This document shows, piece after piece, positions 44,543-52,900 of a DNA stretch of 64,000 nt. The stretch is taken from the NCBI RefSeq assembly GCF_004217545.1, contig NZ_SHKY01000001.1, forward strand, positions 1,674,001 to 1,738,000, in the 5' to 3' direction. The notes below the pieces were generated by a model. The model was not told the origin of the DNA. It did not search any database and worked only from the letters and a program-made list of their open reading frames with translations. The stretch is from Krasilnikovia cinnamomea. Its GTDB lineage: Bacteria; Actinomycetota; Actinomycetes; Mycobacteriales; Micromonosporaceae. Made by a program: the position numbers and the translations under genes. Position 1 is the stretch's first letter; every line of letters starts with the position of its first letter.

Positions 44543-45214
44543 TCACCCCGGGCCCTGCCGGTCCGACCACGACGGGGGCCCGGCCAGGTTGGCCGCGCCG
44601 CCGTCGAGGATCGCCCGGTACGCCGCATCGGCCAGCCGCCGACCCCACGGCGCGCGTGGCCCGGCATAGCTCGCCACCGGACCGGCCGGTGGACACAGGA
44701 CCGCGACCGCGTCGGTCGCCGTCCCGGTGGCGGCCAGGCCCAACTCGCGGATCGCCTGCGTCTTGGCCTCCGTGACGGTGGCGACCGCGTTGACCAGGGC
44801 GCCGTCGCTGAGCCGCTGCGGCACCCACGCCACGACGTTGACCGTCCCGGCGTGCGGCCCCGGCTCCCTCCCGGGCGCGGCGGCCTGGATGGGGGAGCTG
44901 AGGCCGACCGTGGCCCACAGCCGTACCTCCCCGTCGTCGGCGGCCACCACGTCGGCGACGTCGACGCCGGTGAGCAGCCCCACGCCGGGTCCGGTCAGGC
45001 CCTGTCCGGCGGCGATCTCGCGCAGGTGCGCGGCCGGGTCGTCGCGGTCGTACGACATCGGTACGGTCGCGTTGACGATCCACCCGCACGGTCCGATCCC
45101 GCCGCCCAGCACCGCCGAGGAGATCGCGAGTGCGGGCTCGGCCAACCGCCACACCAGCAGCGGAATGTCGCGGCCCTGCTCGGCTCGGGAGCCCGGCACC
45201 GGTTCGGCGATCAT
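44543..45214 (-). CDS. cbiZ: Adenosylcobinamide amidohydrolase
   Basis: A 223-residue CbiZ-family protein. ISSAVLGGGIGPCGWIVNAT, DDPAAHLREIA, GVGLLTGVDVADV, GTVNVVAWVPQRL and ATGTATDAVAVLCPPA match the family, which converts salvaged adenosylcobinamide to adenosylcobyric acid for B12 synthesis. No other cobamide gene is in the window, so salvage would use genes elsewhere. Confidence 0.85.
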   Translation of the reverse strand: MIAEPVPGSRAEQGRDIPLLVWRLAEPALAISSAVLGGGIGPCGWIVNATVPMSYDRDDPAAHLREIAAGQGLTGPGVGLLTGVDVADVVAADDGEVRLWATVGLSSPIQAAAPGREPGPHAGTVNVVAWVPQRLSDGALVNAVATVTEAKTQAIRELGLAATGTATDAVAVLCPPAGPVASYAGPRAPWGRRLADAAYRAILDGGAANLAGPPSWSDRQGPG

Positions 45215-45249
45215 GGCTGGACCCTAACGCGTGCCCGCCGTCGACCGCG

Positions 45250-45993
45250 TCAGTCCAGCGCGGGCAAGCTCGCGGGACCCCGGTCGGGCAGCAGGAACGG
45301 CGTGTCGATGTCCGGCGTACCCTCCCCGATCCGTACGGCGGCCACGCCGGTGCCACCCGGCAGCAGCTCGCCCTGCTCGTCGCGGACCAGGAACGTGTTC
45401 GCGCCCGTGTAGATGGTGTACGTGGGCTTGCCCTCGGCCGCCCCGGTGCGGCGGAAGCGGAACTGCTGACCCGGCGCCGACGCGTCACAGGCCGCGGTCA
45501 CCACCGGCGCCGGGCCCTCGCCATTACCCCGCACCGCCACACAGGAGGCCTCCCCGCCGACCCGGATCTTCGCCGTCTGGATCAGGTACCGGTCCCCCCC
45601 GATGGGGGTGAGCACGAACAACGCCCGGTCGCCGGAACCGTCGGTCAGCCCGATCCGGCCTGAGGCGTCCACGACCACGATGCCCTCGCTGCCCACCGGC
45701 ACGAGGAACACCTGCCGCCGCCCGGAGAACACCCCGGCGGCGGTCGACTTGGCCGGTTCCGACGAGCGCGCCGCGCCGGGACGCGCCGACGCCGGGGCGG
45801 AGTGCGCCGGCGCCGGGGCGGAGACCGTCGGCGCCGGAGCGGAGAGCGTCGGCGCGGCAGCGGGGCCACTGGACCGGCCGCCCAGTCCGCTGGCGGCCGC
45901 CGGTTCGCCCTGGTTCGCGGCACAGGCCACCGAGCCGAGCAGCAGGGTGGCGGCGACGGCGCCGAGGGCGGAGGCCCGAAGGTACGCGTGCAT
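45250..45993 (-). CDS. Lipoprotein sharing its domain with the sigma partner protein
   Basis: A 247-residue exported protein. The signal peptide ends in a lipobox (LLLGSVACA). A Pro/Ala/Ser linker (25-85) leads to a ~155-residue domain that is clearly paralogous to the C-terminal domain of the next gene upstream. Shared landmarks in order: GxRQVFL, GRxGxT, GDRALFV, GGExxC, VRGNG, VVTAACD, QxFxF and DRGxAxLP. The AACD and QxF spacing recalls a ricin-like beta-trefoil, which is only a guess. Ribosome site AAGGAG is present. Third gene of the ECF operon. Confidence 0.8.
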   Translation of the reverse strand: MHAYLRASALGAVAATLLLGSVACAANQGEPAAASGLGGRSSGPAAAPTLSAPAPTVSAPAPAHSAPASARPGAARSSEPAKSTAAGVFSGRRQVFLVPVGSEGIVVVDASGRIGLTDGSGDRALFVLTPIGGDRYLIQTAKIRVGGEASCVAVRGNGEGPAPVVTAACDASAPGQQFRFRRTGAAEGKPTYTIYTGANTFLVRDEQGELLPGGTGVAAVRIGEGTPDIDTPFLLPDRGPASLPALD

Positions 45994-46041
45994 GAGGAAC
46001 TCTCCTTCGTCGAGAGGGGTCGAGAGGTGTGCGGGAGGACG

Positions 46042-46863
46042 TCAGAACGGGAGGGTGGCGGCACCCCGGTCGATGAGGACGAACGTCGTGTCGAGGTTCC
46101 CGTCGCCGAGCTCCTCGGCGATGAGTCCGGACGTGCCGGTGGGATTCCACTGCAGGTACGCGTCGCCGTTGCGGATCGCGTACGTCATGCGCCCCTGGTT
46201 GTCCCGGCCGTGCTCGGCGAACGTGAACCGCTGGGCGGGATCGCGCGTGTCGCAGGCCGCCGTGACCACGGTGAGCGGGTCGCTGCCGTTGCCCCGCACC
46301 CGCAGGCAGTACGGCTCGCCACCGGCGGTGAGCTTGCCGGTCTTGATGAGGTGTTCGGAGCTGCTGGGTGCCGTGGGCACGGGGACGAACAGGGCGCGGT
46401 CGCCGTAGTCGGCGGTGACCCCGACGCGCCCGGACGAGGTCACGGCGACCACCGACTCGGGCACCTCCTCGCCCTTGTGCAGCACGAACAGGAACACCTG
46501 CCGTTTGCCCGCGAGAACAGCGGGGTCCTGCCTGGACGGCTTACCCGACGTCGGCGGCGTGGCGGTGCGCGACGTCGATTCCGAAGGAGCCGGGGAGGAA
46601 GGCGTCGGGATAGCAGAGCGGGACGGCGACGCCGGGGCGGCGGGCGGGGCCGGGGCGGGACCCGCCCCGTGGGGTTGGGCGGCGGCGATGCCGACGCCGA
46701 GCGCCACCGCGGTGACGGCGCCGAGGGCGCCGGTGGCGGCGTACCGGCGCTTGCGGCGGCGATCCGCCCGGGCCCGCAGGTCGGCGGCGGGAGCCAGCCG
46801 CCCGTTGTGCCCGGCGTGCCGGGCGAGCGCGGCGAGGCCGCGGTCCAGGTCGTGCTCAGGCAT
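46042..46863 (-). CDS. Putative membrane anti-sigma partner with extracytoplasmic domain
   Basis: A 273-residue protein. A 38-residue cytoplasmic N-terminus rich in Arg/Ala, one membrane helix (about 41-62), a Pro/Ser/Thr linker, then a ~165-residue outside domain shared with the lipoprotein downstream. The position directly after an ECF sigma gene, with an 8-base overlap, suggests an anti-sigma or sensor role. No classical zinc anti-sigma HxxxCxxC motif is seen. Confidence 0.78.
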   Translation of the reverse strand: MPEHDLDRGLAALARHAGHNGRLAPAADLRARADRRRKRRYAATGALGAVTAVALGVGIAAAQPHGAGPAPAPPAAPASPSRSAIPTPSSPAPSESTSRTATPPTSGKPSRQDPAVLAGKRQVFLFVLHKGEEVPESVVAVTSSGRVGVTADYGDRALFVPVPTAPSSSEHLIKTGKLTAGGEPYCLRVRGNGSDPLTVVTAACDTRDPAQRFTFAEHGRDNQGRMTYAIRNGDAYLQWNPTGTSGLIAEELGDGNLDTTFVLIDRGAATLPF

Positions 46864-47368
46864 CGTGGCTCACCCTTCCGGTGGCGGGGCCGTCGGAGTC
46901 GGTCAGGTGTTCGGCCATGGCGCGGCGGCCGCGGGCCAGCCGCGCCTTGACCGTGCCGGTGGGCGCGCCGACCTCCTGCGCGATCTCGGCGACGTTCAGG
47001 CCGACGAGGTGGTGCAGGACGATGACGCGGCGCTGGTCGGCGGGGATCTGCCGCAGCGCGTGCACCAGGGCGACATGGTCGGGGCTGAGGCCCTCGACCT
47101 CCTCGCCGACCGCGTCGCGGTGGTGGGCGCGCAGCCGGTTCACGGCCTTGCGGAAGGCGCTGACCGCGTTGCGGGAGGCGACGCGGCGCACCCACGCCTC
47201 GGGGCTGTCGCAGTCCCGCACCGTGGCCCACCGGTCCCACGCCTTCAGGTACGCCTCCGCCACGGCGTCCTCGGCCTCGGCCCGGTTGCCGGTCATGGCG
47301 TACACCTGACCCAGTACCCGCCGCGACGACGCCGCGTAGAAGGCGTCGAACTCGTCGGCATCCCGCAT
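46856..47368 (-). CDS. ECF RNA polymerase sigma factor
   Basis: A 170-residue group 4 sigma factor. Region 2 is DEFDAFYAASSRRVLGQVYA with NRAEAEDAVAEAYLKAW; region 4 is LRQIPADQRRVIVLHHLVGL with AEIAQEVGAPTGTVKARLAR. The ATG at 47368 follows AGGAGAGG. Two identical promoter-like boxes lie upstream, consistent with autoregulation. Operon: sigma, membrane partner, lipoprotein. Confidence 0.93.
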   Translation of the reverse strand: MRDADEFDAFYAASSRRVLGQVYAMTGNRAEAEDAVAEAYLKAWDRWATVRDCDSPEAWVRRVASRNAVSAFRKAVNRLRAHHRDAVGEEVEGLSPDHVALVHALRQIPADQRRVIVLHHLVGLNVAEIAQEVGAPTGTVKARLARGRRAMAEHLTDSDGPATGRVSHDA

Positions 47369-47428
47369 CGATCGCCTCTCCTGCTCTGACCCGTCCGCCC
47401 GGTGTTGCTCTCCCGGCATCGAGTACGT

Positions 47429-47454
47429 GACGCCCGGGCCCGGAGGACGGTTGC
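47429..47454 (-). promoter_or_regulatory. ECF-type promoter box, proximal copy
   Basis: On the sigma strand, GCAACCG-n15-CGTC. The downstream edge is 61 bases before the sigma ATG. GCAACC and CGTC resemble -35 and -10 elements of ECF promoters. Confidence 0.6.
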
Positions 47455-47460
47455 ATCAGG

Positions 47461-47470
47461 AAAGATCTTT
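47461..47470. repeat. AAAGATCTTT palindrome between the promoter boxes
   Basis: A perfect ten-base palindrome, extended by CAGG/CCTG-like flanks (about 47457-47477). It lies between the two promoter boxes and could be an operator or a hairpin. Confidence 0.4.
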
Positions 47471-47489
47471 TTCCCTGCCATGCCCTCTT

Positions 47490-47515
47490 GACGCCTGAGC
47501 GGGCATACCGGTTGC
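47490..47515 (-). promoter_or_regulatory. ECF-type promoter box, distal copy
   Basis: Second GCAACCG-n15-CGTC in the same orientation, exactly 61 bases upstream of the proximal copy. The spacing inside the box is identical. Confidence 0.55.
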
Positions 47516-47601
47516 GTCGGCTACCGGAGTGCGGGGCAGTGCTTCGGCCTTGTGGCCGGGGGTGAAGGCCTGCGCTGGGAGAGCCGCCAGGGCCGAGCGG
47601 T

Positions 47602-47615
47602 GCCCTATCCAGGGC
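47602..47615. repeat. Left-end stem-loop of the IS element
   Basis: GCCC-TATCCA-GGGC, overlapping the original tnpA stop codon (47605-47607). Assigned from position; the stem is only four base pairs. Confidence 0.45.
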
Positions 47616-47969
47616 GGTTCTGTTGCTCAATGTACTAGTTGATGACGGTCAGGAGTGCGCCGCCGACGGAGCCTGCGAAGTACGAGCCGACCAGAGTTTT
47701 GTACGCCGGTAGTAGTGGCGCACCAGGTCGGGGAACTCCTGCCGCAGCCGCCGCAAAGATACCCCCTTGAGGCAGTTGACCAGCCGGGCCACGGCCACCT
47801 TAGGCGGGAAGTTGACCAGCAGGTGCACGTGGTTGTTCTCGCCGTTGAACTCGACCAGCTCGGCCTCGAAGTCGGCGCAGATGTCACGCATGATCGCCTC
47901 CATGCCGGTCAAGTGCCGATCGGCGAACACCTGGTGCCTGCCTGTGCAGATGCGTTGAACCTCAGCCAT
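47605..47969 (-). pseudogene. tnpA: Y1 (TnpA) transposase remnant
   Basis: The HUH motif NHVHLLV and ADFEAELVEFNGE, KVAVARLVNCLKGVS, RRLRQEFPDLVRHYYR are well preserved. Three lesions are seen: the N-terminal ~30 residues are missing (only MAEVQRICTGRHQVF precedes the conserved part), a one-base deletion near 47687 shifts the frame after KLWS, and in the restored frame a Gln codon has become TAG (47635-47637) just before the catalytic Tyr of INQYIEQQ. It cannot encode an active transposase. Confidence 0.85.
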
Positions 47970-47996
47970 AGACTCAACAATGAGACATTGAGGATC

Positions 47997-49229
47997 GTGC
48001 AGCTCCGTTACCGCTACCGGGTTTACCCGGACGCCGCCCAGCGCACCGCGCTGGCGCAGGCGTTCGGGTGTGCCCGGGTGGTTTTCAACGACGGGCTGCG
48101 GCTGCGTCAGCAGGCCCGCGAGGCGGGCGAGAAGTACATCTCCGACGGCGACCTGTCGAAGCGGGTCATCACGCAGGCCAAGGACACCGAGGAACGGGCC
48201 TGGCTCTGCGAGGTGTCAGCCGTGGTGTTGCAGCAGGCCCTGGCAGACTTGAACACGGCGTACCGCAACTACTTCGCCTCGGTCACCGGCAAGCGCAAGG
48301 GCCGCAAGGTCGCCCCGCCCCGGTACCGGTCCCGCAAGGACAACCGGCAGGCCATCCGGTTCACCAGGAATTCCCGGTTCAAGGTTCTCGACAACGGCCG
48401 CCTGCGACTGCCGAAGATCGGCGACGTGCCGGTCCGCTGGTCGCGTGACCTGCCGTCCGAGGCCACCTCAGTCACCGTGATCAAGGACGCGGCCGATCGA
48501 TATTTCGCCTCGTTCGTCGTCACCACGACCGAGAACGAGACACTGCCGCCGGTCGAGTCCGAGGTCGGCATCGATCTGGGCCTGATGCACTTTGCGGTCA
48601 TGTCCGACGGCGCAACGGTGACTGCGCCGAAGTTCCTGCGCCGCGCGGCCCGCAAACTCAAGCGGTTGCAGCAGGACCTGTCTCGCAAGGAGAAGGGCAG
48701 CAACCGTCGCAGGAAAGCCGTCATGAAGGTCGCCAGGGCACACGCCCGAGTGGCCGACACCCGGCGGGACTGGCAGCACAAGCTCTCCACGGCGATCATC
48801 CGCGACAACCAAGCGGTGTACGTCGAGGACCTTGCCGTAGCCGGACTCGGCCGGACCCGGCTCGCCAAGAGCGTCCACGACGCCGGGTGGGCCAGCTTCA
48901 CCACCATGCTGCAGTACAAAGCTCAGCGGTACGGGCGCACGTTCGCCCGGGTGGACCGGTACTTCCCGTCCACCCGGATGTGTTCCGACTGCGGCCGGAT
49001 CAACGAGAAAATGCCACTCGACGTCCGGGCGTGGCACTGCCCGTGCGGCAGTCATCAAGACCGGGACCTCAACGCCGCCATCAACATCAAGGCCGCCGGA
49101 CAGGCGGACTTCAACGACCGTCGAGCGCAGGTAAGACCAGGACTTGTACCGGCACCGCGCAGTGAAGCGGTAACCCACCAGAACGCCGCGCGTGCCACGC
49201 GCAGCGTGGCTGGAATCGCCGTCCCTTAG
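47997..49229 (+). CDS. tnpB: TnpB RNA-guided nuclease-like protein of IS605 family
   Basis: A 410-residue TnpB. The N-terminal HTH_OrfB region begins MQLRYRYRVYPDAAQRTAL. RuvC residues are complete: D193 (GIDLGLMHF), E277 (VYVEDLAVAGL) and D357 (HQDRDLNAAINI). The zinc knuckle has CSDCG and HCPCG (second pair spaced CxC). TnpB proteins are omega-RNA-guided nucleases that favour element retention. GTG at 47997 gives the family N-terminus; TTG at 47988 is an alternative. The stop lies within the right-end stem-loop. Confidence 0.92.
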   Translation: MQLRYRYRVYPDAAQRTALAQAFGCARVVFNDGLRLRQQAREAGEKYISDGDLSKRVITQAKDTEERAWLCEVSAVVLQQALADLNTAYRNYFASVTGKRKGRKVAPPRYRSRKDNRQAIRFTRNSRFKVLDNGRLRLPKIGDVPVRWSRDLPSEATSVTVIKDAADRYFASFVVTTTENETLPPVESEVGIDLGLMHFAVMSDGATVTAPKFLRRAARKLKRLQQDLSRKEKGSNRRRKAVMKVARAHARVADTRRDWQHKLSTAIIRDNQAVYVEDLAVAGLGRTRLAKSVHDAGWASFTTMLQYKAQRYGRTFARVDRYFPSTRMCSDCGRINEKMPLDVRAWHCPCGSHQDRDLNAAINIKAAGQADFNDRRAQVRPGLVPAPRSEAVTHQNAARATRSVAGIAVP

Positions 49230-49246
49230 GGCGGCGAGGATGTCAA
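49100..49246 (+). ncRNA. Candidate omega (reRNA) guide RNA scaffold
   Basis: In IS605 elements the omega RNA covers the tnpB 3' end and the right end, with its guide read from flanking DNA. Here it would end at TCAA (49243-49246), with the guide beginning at 49247. The stem-loop 49217-49236 would be part of the scaffold. The upstream boundary is a guess. Confidence 0.4.
49217..49236. repeat. Right-end stem-loop of the IS element
   Basis: CGCCGTCCC-TTA-GGGCGGCG pairs with one bulged T, and contains the tnpB stop codon (49227-49229). It precedes the GGATGTCAA end. Confidence 0.6.
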
Positions 49247-49857
49247 GGCAGTCCGAGCGCCCCACGCAGGTACGGCAGCCCGTCCGGCCCGGACCACCGG
49301 TACGCCAGCAGCTTCGCCGCCCGGGCGCCACGGATCGTCCGGTCGTCGTCGTCCACGAACAGGATCCACTGCGGCTCGAGCCCGACGGCGGCGGCCGCGC
49401 GGGCGAAGTACTCCGGGGCGGGCTTGTGGATGCGTAGTTCCCAGGAGCTCACGACCAGATCCACCTCGTCGGCGAGACCGAGCGCGGCCAGGTCGTCGCG
49501 GAGCCGGTCGGTGGCGTTGGTGGCGATGCCCACCGGCCGCCCGGCGGCCCGCGCCTCCCGGACGAACGCCAGCACCTCGGGGTCGACCGTGCCCCGGTGC
49601 GTCTGCCACTCGGCGACCGCGGCGCGCGCGTCCTGGGCGCTCAGCGGCAGCCGGTCGGCCACGAGGCTCATCCACTCCGCGTCGGTCAGTTCCCCGGCCA
49701 CCGCGGGGCGCAGCAGGTCCCAGGTGAACGCGGTGCTCATCAGCGCGCCGGAGCTCAGGCCGTACTTCTGCTCCACCGCGGCCGGCACGGCCGGGTCCCA
49801 GCGGCGCAGCACACCGTCGAGGTCGATGAGCAGGGCCTTGGCGGGTTGGCGACGCAT
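49243..49857 (-). CDS. HAD-superfamily hydrolase
   Basis: A 204-residue HAD phosphatase-like protein. Motif I is LLIDLDGVLRRW (DxD), motif II IATNATD, motif III RIHKPAPEYF (Lys) and motif IV ILFVDDDDRTIRGA. The cap helices lie between I and II. Its stop codon (49243-49245) is formed by the TCAA right end of the IS element, so the native C-terminus may be altered. Substrate unknown. Confidence 0.9.
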   Translation of the reverse strand: MRRQPAKALLIDLDGVLRRWDPAVPAAVEQKYGLSSGALMSTAFTWDLLRPAVAGELTDAEWMSLVADRLPLSAQDARAAVAEWQTHRGTVDPEVLAFVREARAAGRPVGIATNATDRLRDDLAALGLADEVDLVVSSWELRIHKPAPEYFARAAAAVGLEPQWILFVDDDDRTIRGARAAKLLAYRWSGPDGLPYLRGALGLP

Positions 49858-49914
49858 GATCGTCAGCCTATCGAGGGCCCGGGACGGCCGGCGCGGCCGG
49901 GGAGCCGCGCGGCC

Positions 49915-52900
49915 TCAGTCCTCGGCCGGGTGGTTGAGCCGCTGGCTGATTACCTGGGTCACCCCGGCGCGCATGGTGACGCCGTACAGGGCGTCGGCGA
50001 CCTCCATGGTGCGTTTCTGGTGGGTGATGATGAGCAGTTGGCTCTTCTCCCGCAGCTGGTGGAAGAGGGTGATCAGGCGGCCCAGGTTGACGTCGTCGAG
50101 GGCCGCCTCGACCTCGTCCATGATGTAGAAGGGGCTGGGCCGGGCCCGGAAGATGGCACAGAGCATGGCCACGGCGGTCAGCGAGCGTTCGCCGCCGGAC
50201 AGCAGCGACAGCCGCTTGATCTTCTTGCCAGGCGGGCGGGCCTCGACCTCGACGCCGGTGGTGAGCATGTCCTCCGGGTCGGTGAGCACGAGGCGCCCCT
50301 CGCCGCCGGGGAACAGCACCTGGAAGACCGTCTGAAACTCCCGGGCGGTGTCCTCGAACGCGGAGGTGAACACCTCCAGGATCCGGTCGTCGACGTCCTT
50401 GACGACCGTGAGCAGGTCCTTGCGGGTTTCCTTGAGGTCCTCGAGCTGGTCGGAGAGGAACTTGAAGCGCTCCTCCAGCGCCGCGAACTCCTCCAGGGCC
50501 AGCGGGTTCACCTTGCCGAGCAGGGCCAGGTCGCGTTCGGCCTTGTTGGCGCGCTTCTCCTGGGTCGGCCGGTGGTACGGCACCGGCGAGGGCTCCGGCT
50601 CCCCGGCCGCCTCGGCGGCGGTCACCTCGGCCTGGGTGGGCGGCACCCACTGGTCGGGGCCGTACTCGCCGATCAAAGTGTCGACGTCGAGGGAGAAGTC
50701 CTCGGCGGCCTTCGCCTCCAGCTGCTCGATGCGCAGCCGCTGTTCGGCGCGGGCGACCTCGTCGCGGTGCACCTCGTTGGTGAGCCGCTCCAGCTCCGCC
50801 AGCAGGCGCTTCGCGGTGGCGCGTACCTCCTGCAGCTCCGCCTCGCGGGCGGTGCGGGCGCGGGCCAGCTCGTCGCGGGTCTCCACGGCGGCGGCCAGGG
50901 ACACCGCGACGCGTTGCAGGGCCTCGGCGGCGCCCATGGCGACCGCGCGGGCGATCTGGGCGCCACGGGCCCGGGCGGCGCGGCGGGCGGCAGCGCGTTC
51001 CCGGGCCTGGCGTTCGGCGGTGGCCTGGCGCAGCAGCGAGTCGGCGCGGCCCGCGATGGAGGCGACCCGCTCCTCGGCGGTACGCACGGCCAGGCGTACC
51101 TCCATCTCGTTCTGCCGGGCCTGGGGCACCAGGGCGGCGAGCTGGTCGCGGTCCTCGGTGGAGGGTTCCTCGTCGATCGGGGTCGCCTCGGCCAGCCTCA
51201 GCCGCTCCTCCAGCTCGGCGAGGCGGGTCAGGTCCCCGTCGCGGGCGGCCTCGGCCTTGCTCCGGGCGGCGCCGAGCCGTTCCGTCTCGGCCTGCGCGGA
51301 GCGGGCGGCGGCGCCCAGCTCGGCGAGGCGGCGGGCGGCGGCGTTGCGCTCGCCCTCGGCGGCGCGCTTGGCGGCGGCCGCGACATCGACCGCCTGCTTG
51401 CGCTCCGCTACTTCGGCGCGGGCCTCGGCGAGGCGTTCGGCCAGCTCACCGATGGCCTGCTCGGCGACTTCCCGGCTGGCCCGGGCCTCGTCGACGGCGG
51501 CCTGCACCTCCAGGTAGCTGGTCTGCTTGCCGGAGCCACCGGCCGCGGCGTAGGCGCCGAGGACGTCGCCGTCTGGGGTGACCGCGCGGAACTCGGCGTT
51601 GCCGGCGACCAGGGCCGTCGCGGCGGCGAGGTCCGGCACGAGAACGACGTCGCGCAGCGCCCGGTGCAGCGCGGGCCGGATCGCGTCGGGGCAGCCGATC
51701 ACGTCGGGGGCCCAGACCGCGCCGTCCGGCAGCGCGGGCCGCAGCGCGTCCAGAGAACCCTGCATCCCGGGCGCGGCGGGCCCGGCGACCACGAGCGAGG
51801 CCCGGCCCGCGTCGGCGATTTTGAGCGTACGCATGGCCTCGACGGCCTCGTCGATGCCGGTGAGGGCGACCGCGTCGGCGAGCCCGCCCAGCGCGGCGGC
51901 CAGCGCGGCCTCGTGGCCGGGGGCGACGGTCAGCATGGACGCCAGGCTGCCGAGCAGGCCGGGCACCTCGGCGGCCTTGCCGAGCAGCGCCCCGGCGCCG
52001 TCCTTGCGCTGCAGGCCGAGGGCGAGCGCCTCCTCCCGGGCCTTCCAGCTGGCGGCGTCCTTCTCGGCGGCGCGCTCGGCGTCGGACAGCTCCTTGGCCA
52101 CGGCGGCGGCCCGGTCGTGCGCGGCGACGGCCTCGGCGTGCCGGGCGTCGAGGTCGGCGTTGTCGCGGTCCGCCTCGGTGGACTCGGCCGCGACCGCGTC
52201 GACCTCCGCCTGGGCGGCCTGCGCCCGGCCGAAGGCGTCGGTGTGCGCGGCGGCGAGGCGTTCGATCTCCTCGGCCGCGCCCTCGGTGCGGGCCCGGGCC
52301 GCGTTGACCTGGCCGGTGAGTTTGGCCAGCCCTTCGCGCCGGTCCGCGATGGCCTTGGCGGCGGTACGCAGCGCGCCCTCGGCGGCGTGCAGCTGCCGCT
52401 CCAGCTCCTGGCGGTGCTCGATAGCCTCGGCCAGCCGCATCTGGTCCTCGGTCAGCGCGTCGCGCAGCTCCTGCTCCTGCTCGCGGACCCGCTCCGCCTC
52501 GGCGACGAGCTGCTCCGGGTCGCGGCCGGGCCGTTCCTCGTCGGCGGTGGCGCTGAGGTGACGCATCCGCTCGCTGGCCAGCTGCTCGGTGGAGCGGAAC
52601 CGCTCCTGCAGGGCGGACAGCTTGTACCAGGTGTCCTGGGCGGCGGCCAGCAGCGGGGCGTCCTCGGCGTGCGCGGCCTCCAGGTCGGCCAGCCAGCGCT
52701 GCACCTCGTGGTTCTCGTCCTCGACCTGCTGGCGGCGCTCGCGCATCGCCGACTCGTCCGCGATCTCCTTGTCCAGGGTGGTCCGCAGCGTGTGCAGGTC
52801 GTCGGCCAGCAGCCGCAGCCGGGCGTCGCGCAGGTCGGACTGGATGCCGGCGGCACGCCGGGCCACCTCGGCCTGCCGGCCCAGCGGCTTGAGCTGGCGG

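Larger units (their letters stand above)
47585..49246. mobile_element. IS200/IS605-type insertion sequence with divergent tnpA remnant and tnpB
   Basis: A decayed Y1 transposase gene (reverse) and an intact TnpB gene (forward) lie back to back. The right end is GGATGTCAA after a stem-loop (49217-49236); TCAA is a common cleavage tetranucleotide in this family. The left end has GCCC-n6-GGGC (47602-47615) and is not placed exactly; 47585 is an estimate. IS605 elements leave no target duplication, so boundaries cannot be confirmed by repeats. Confidence 0.75.
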
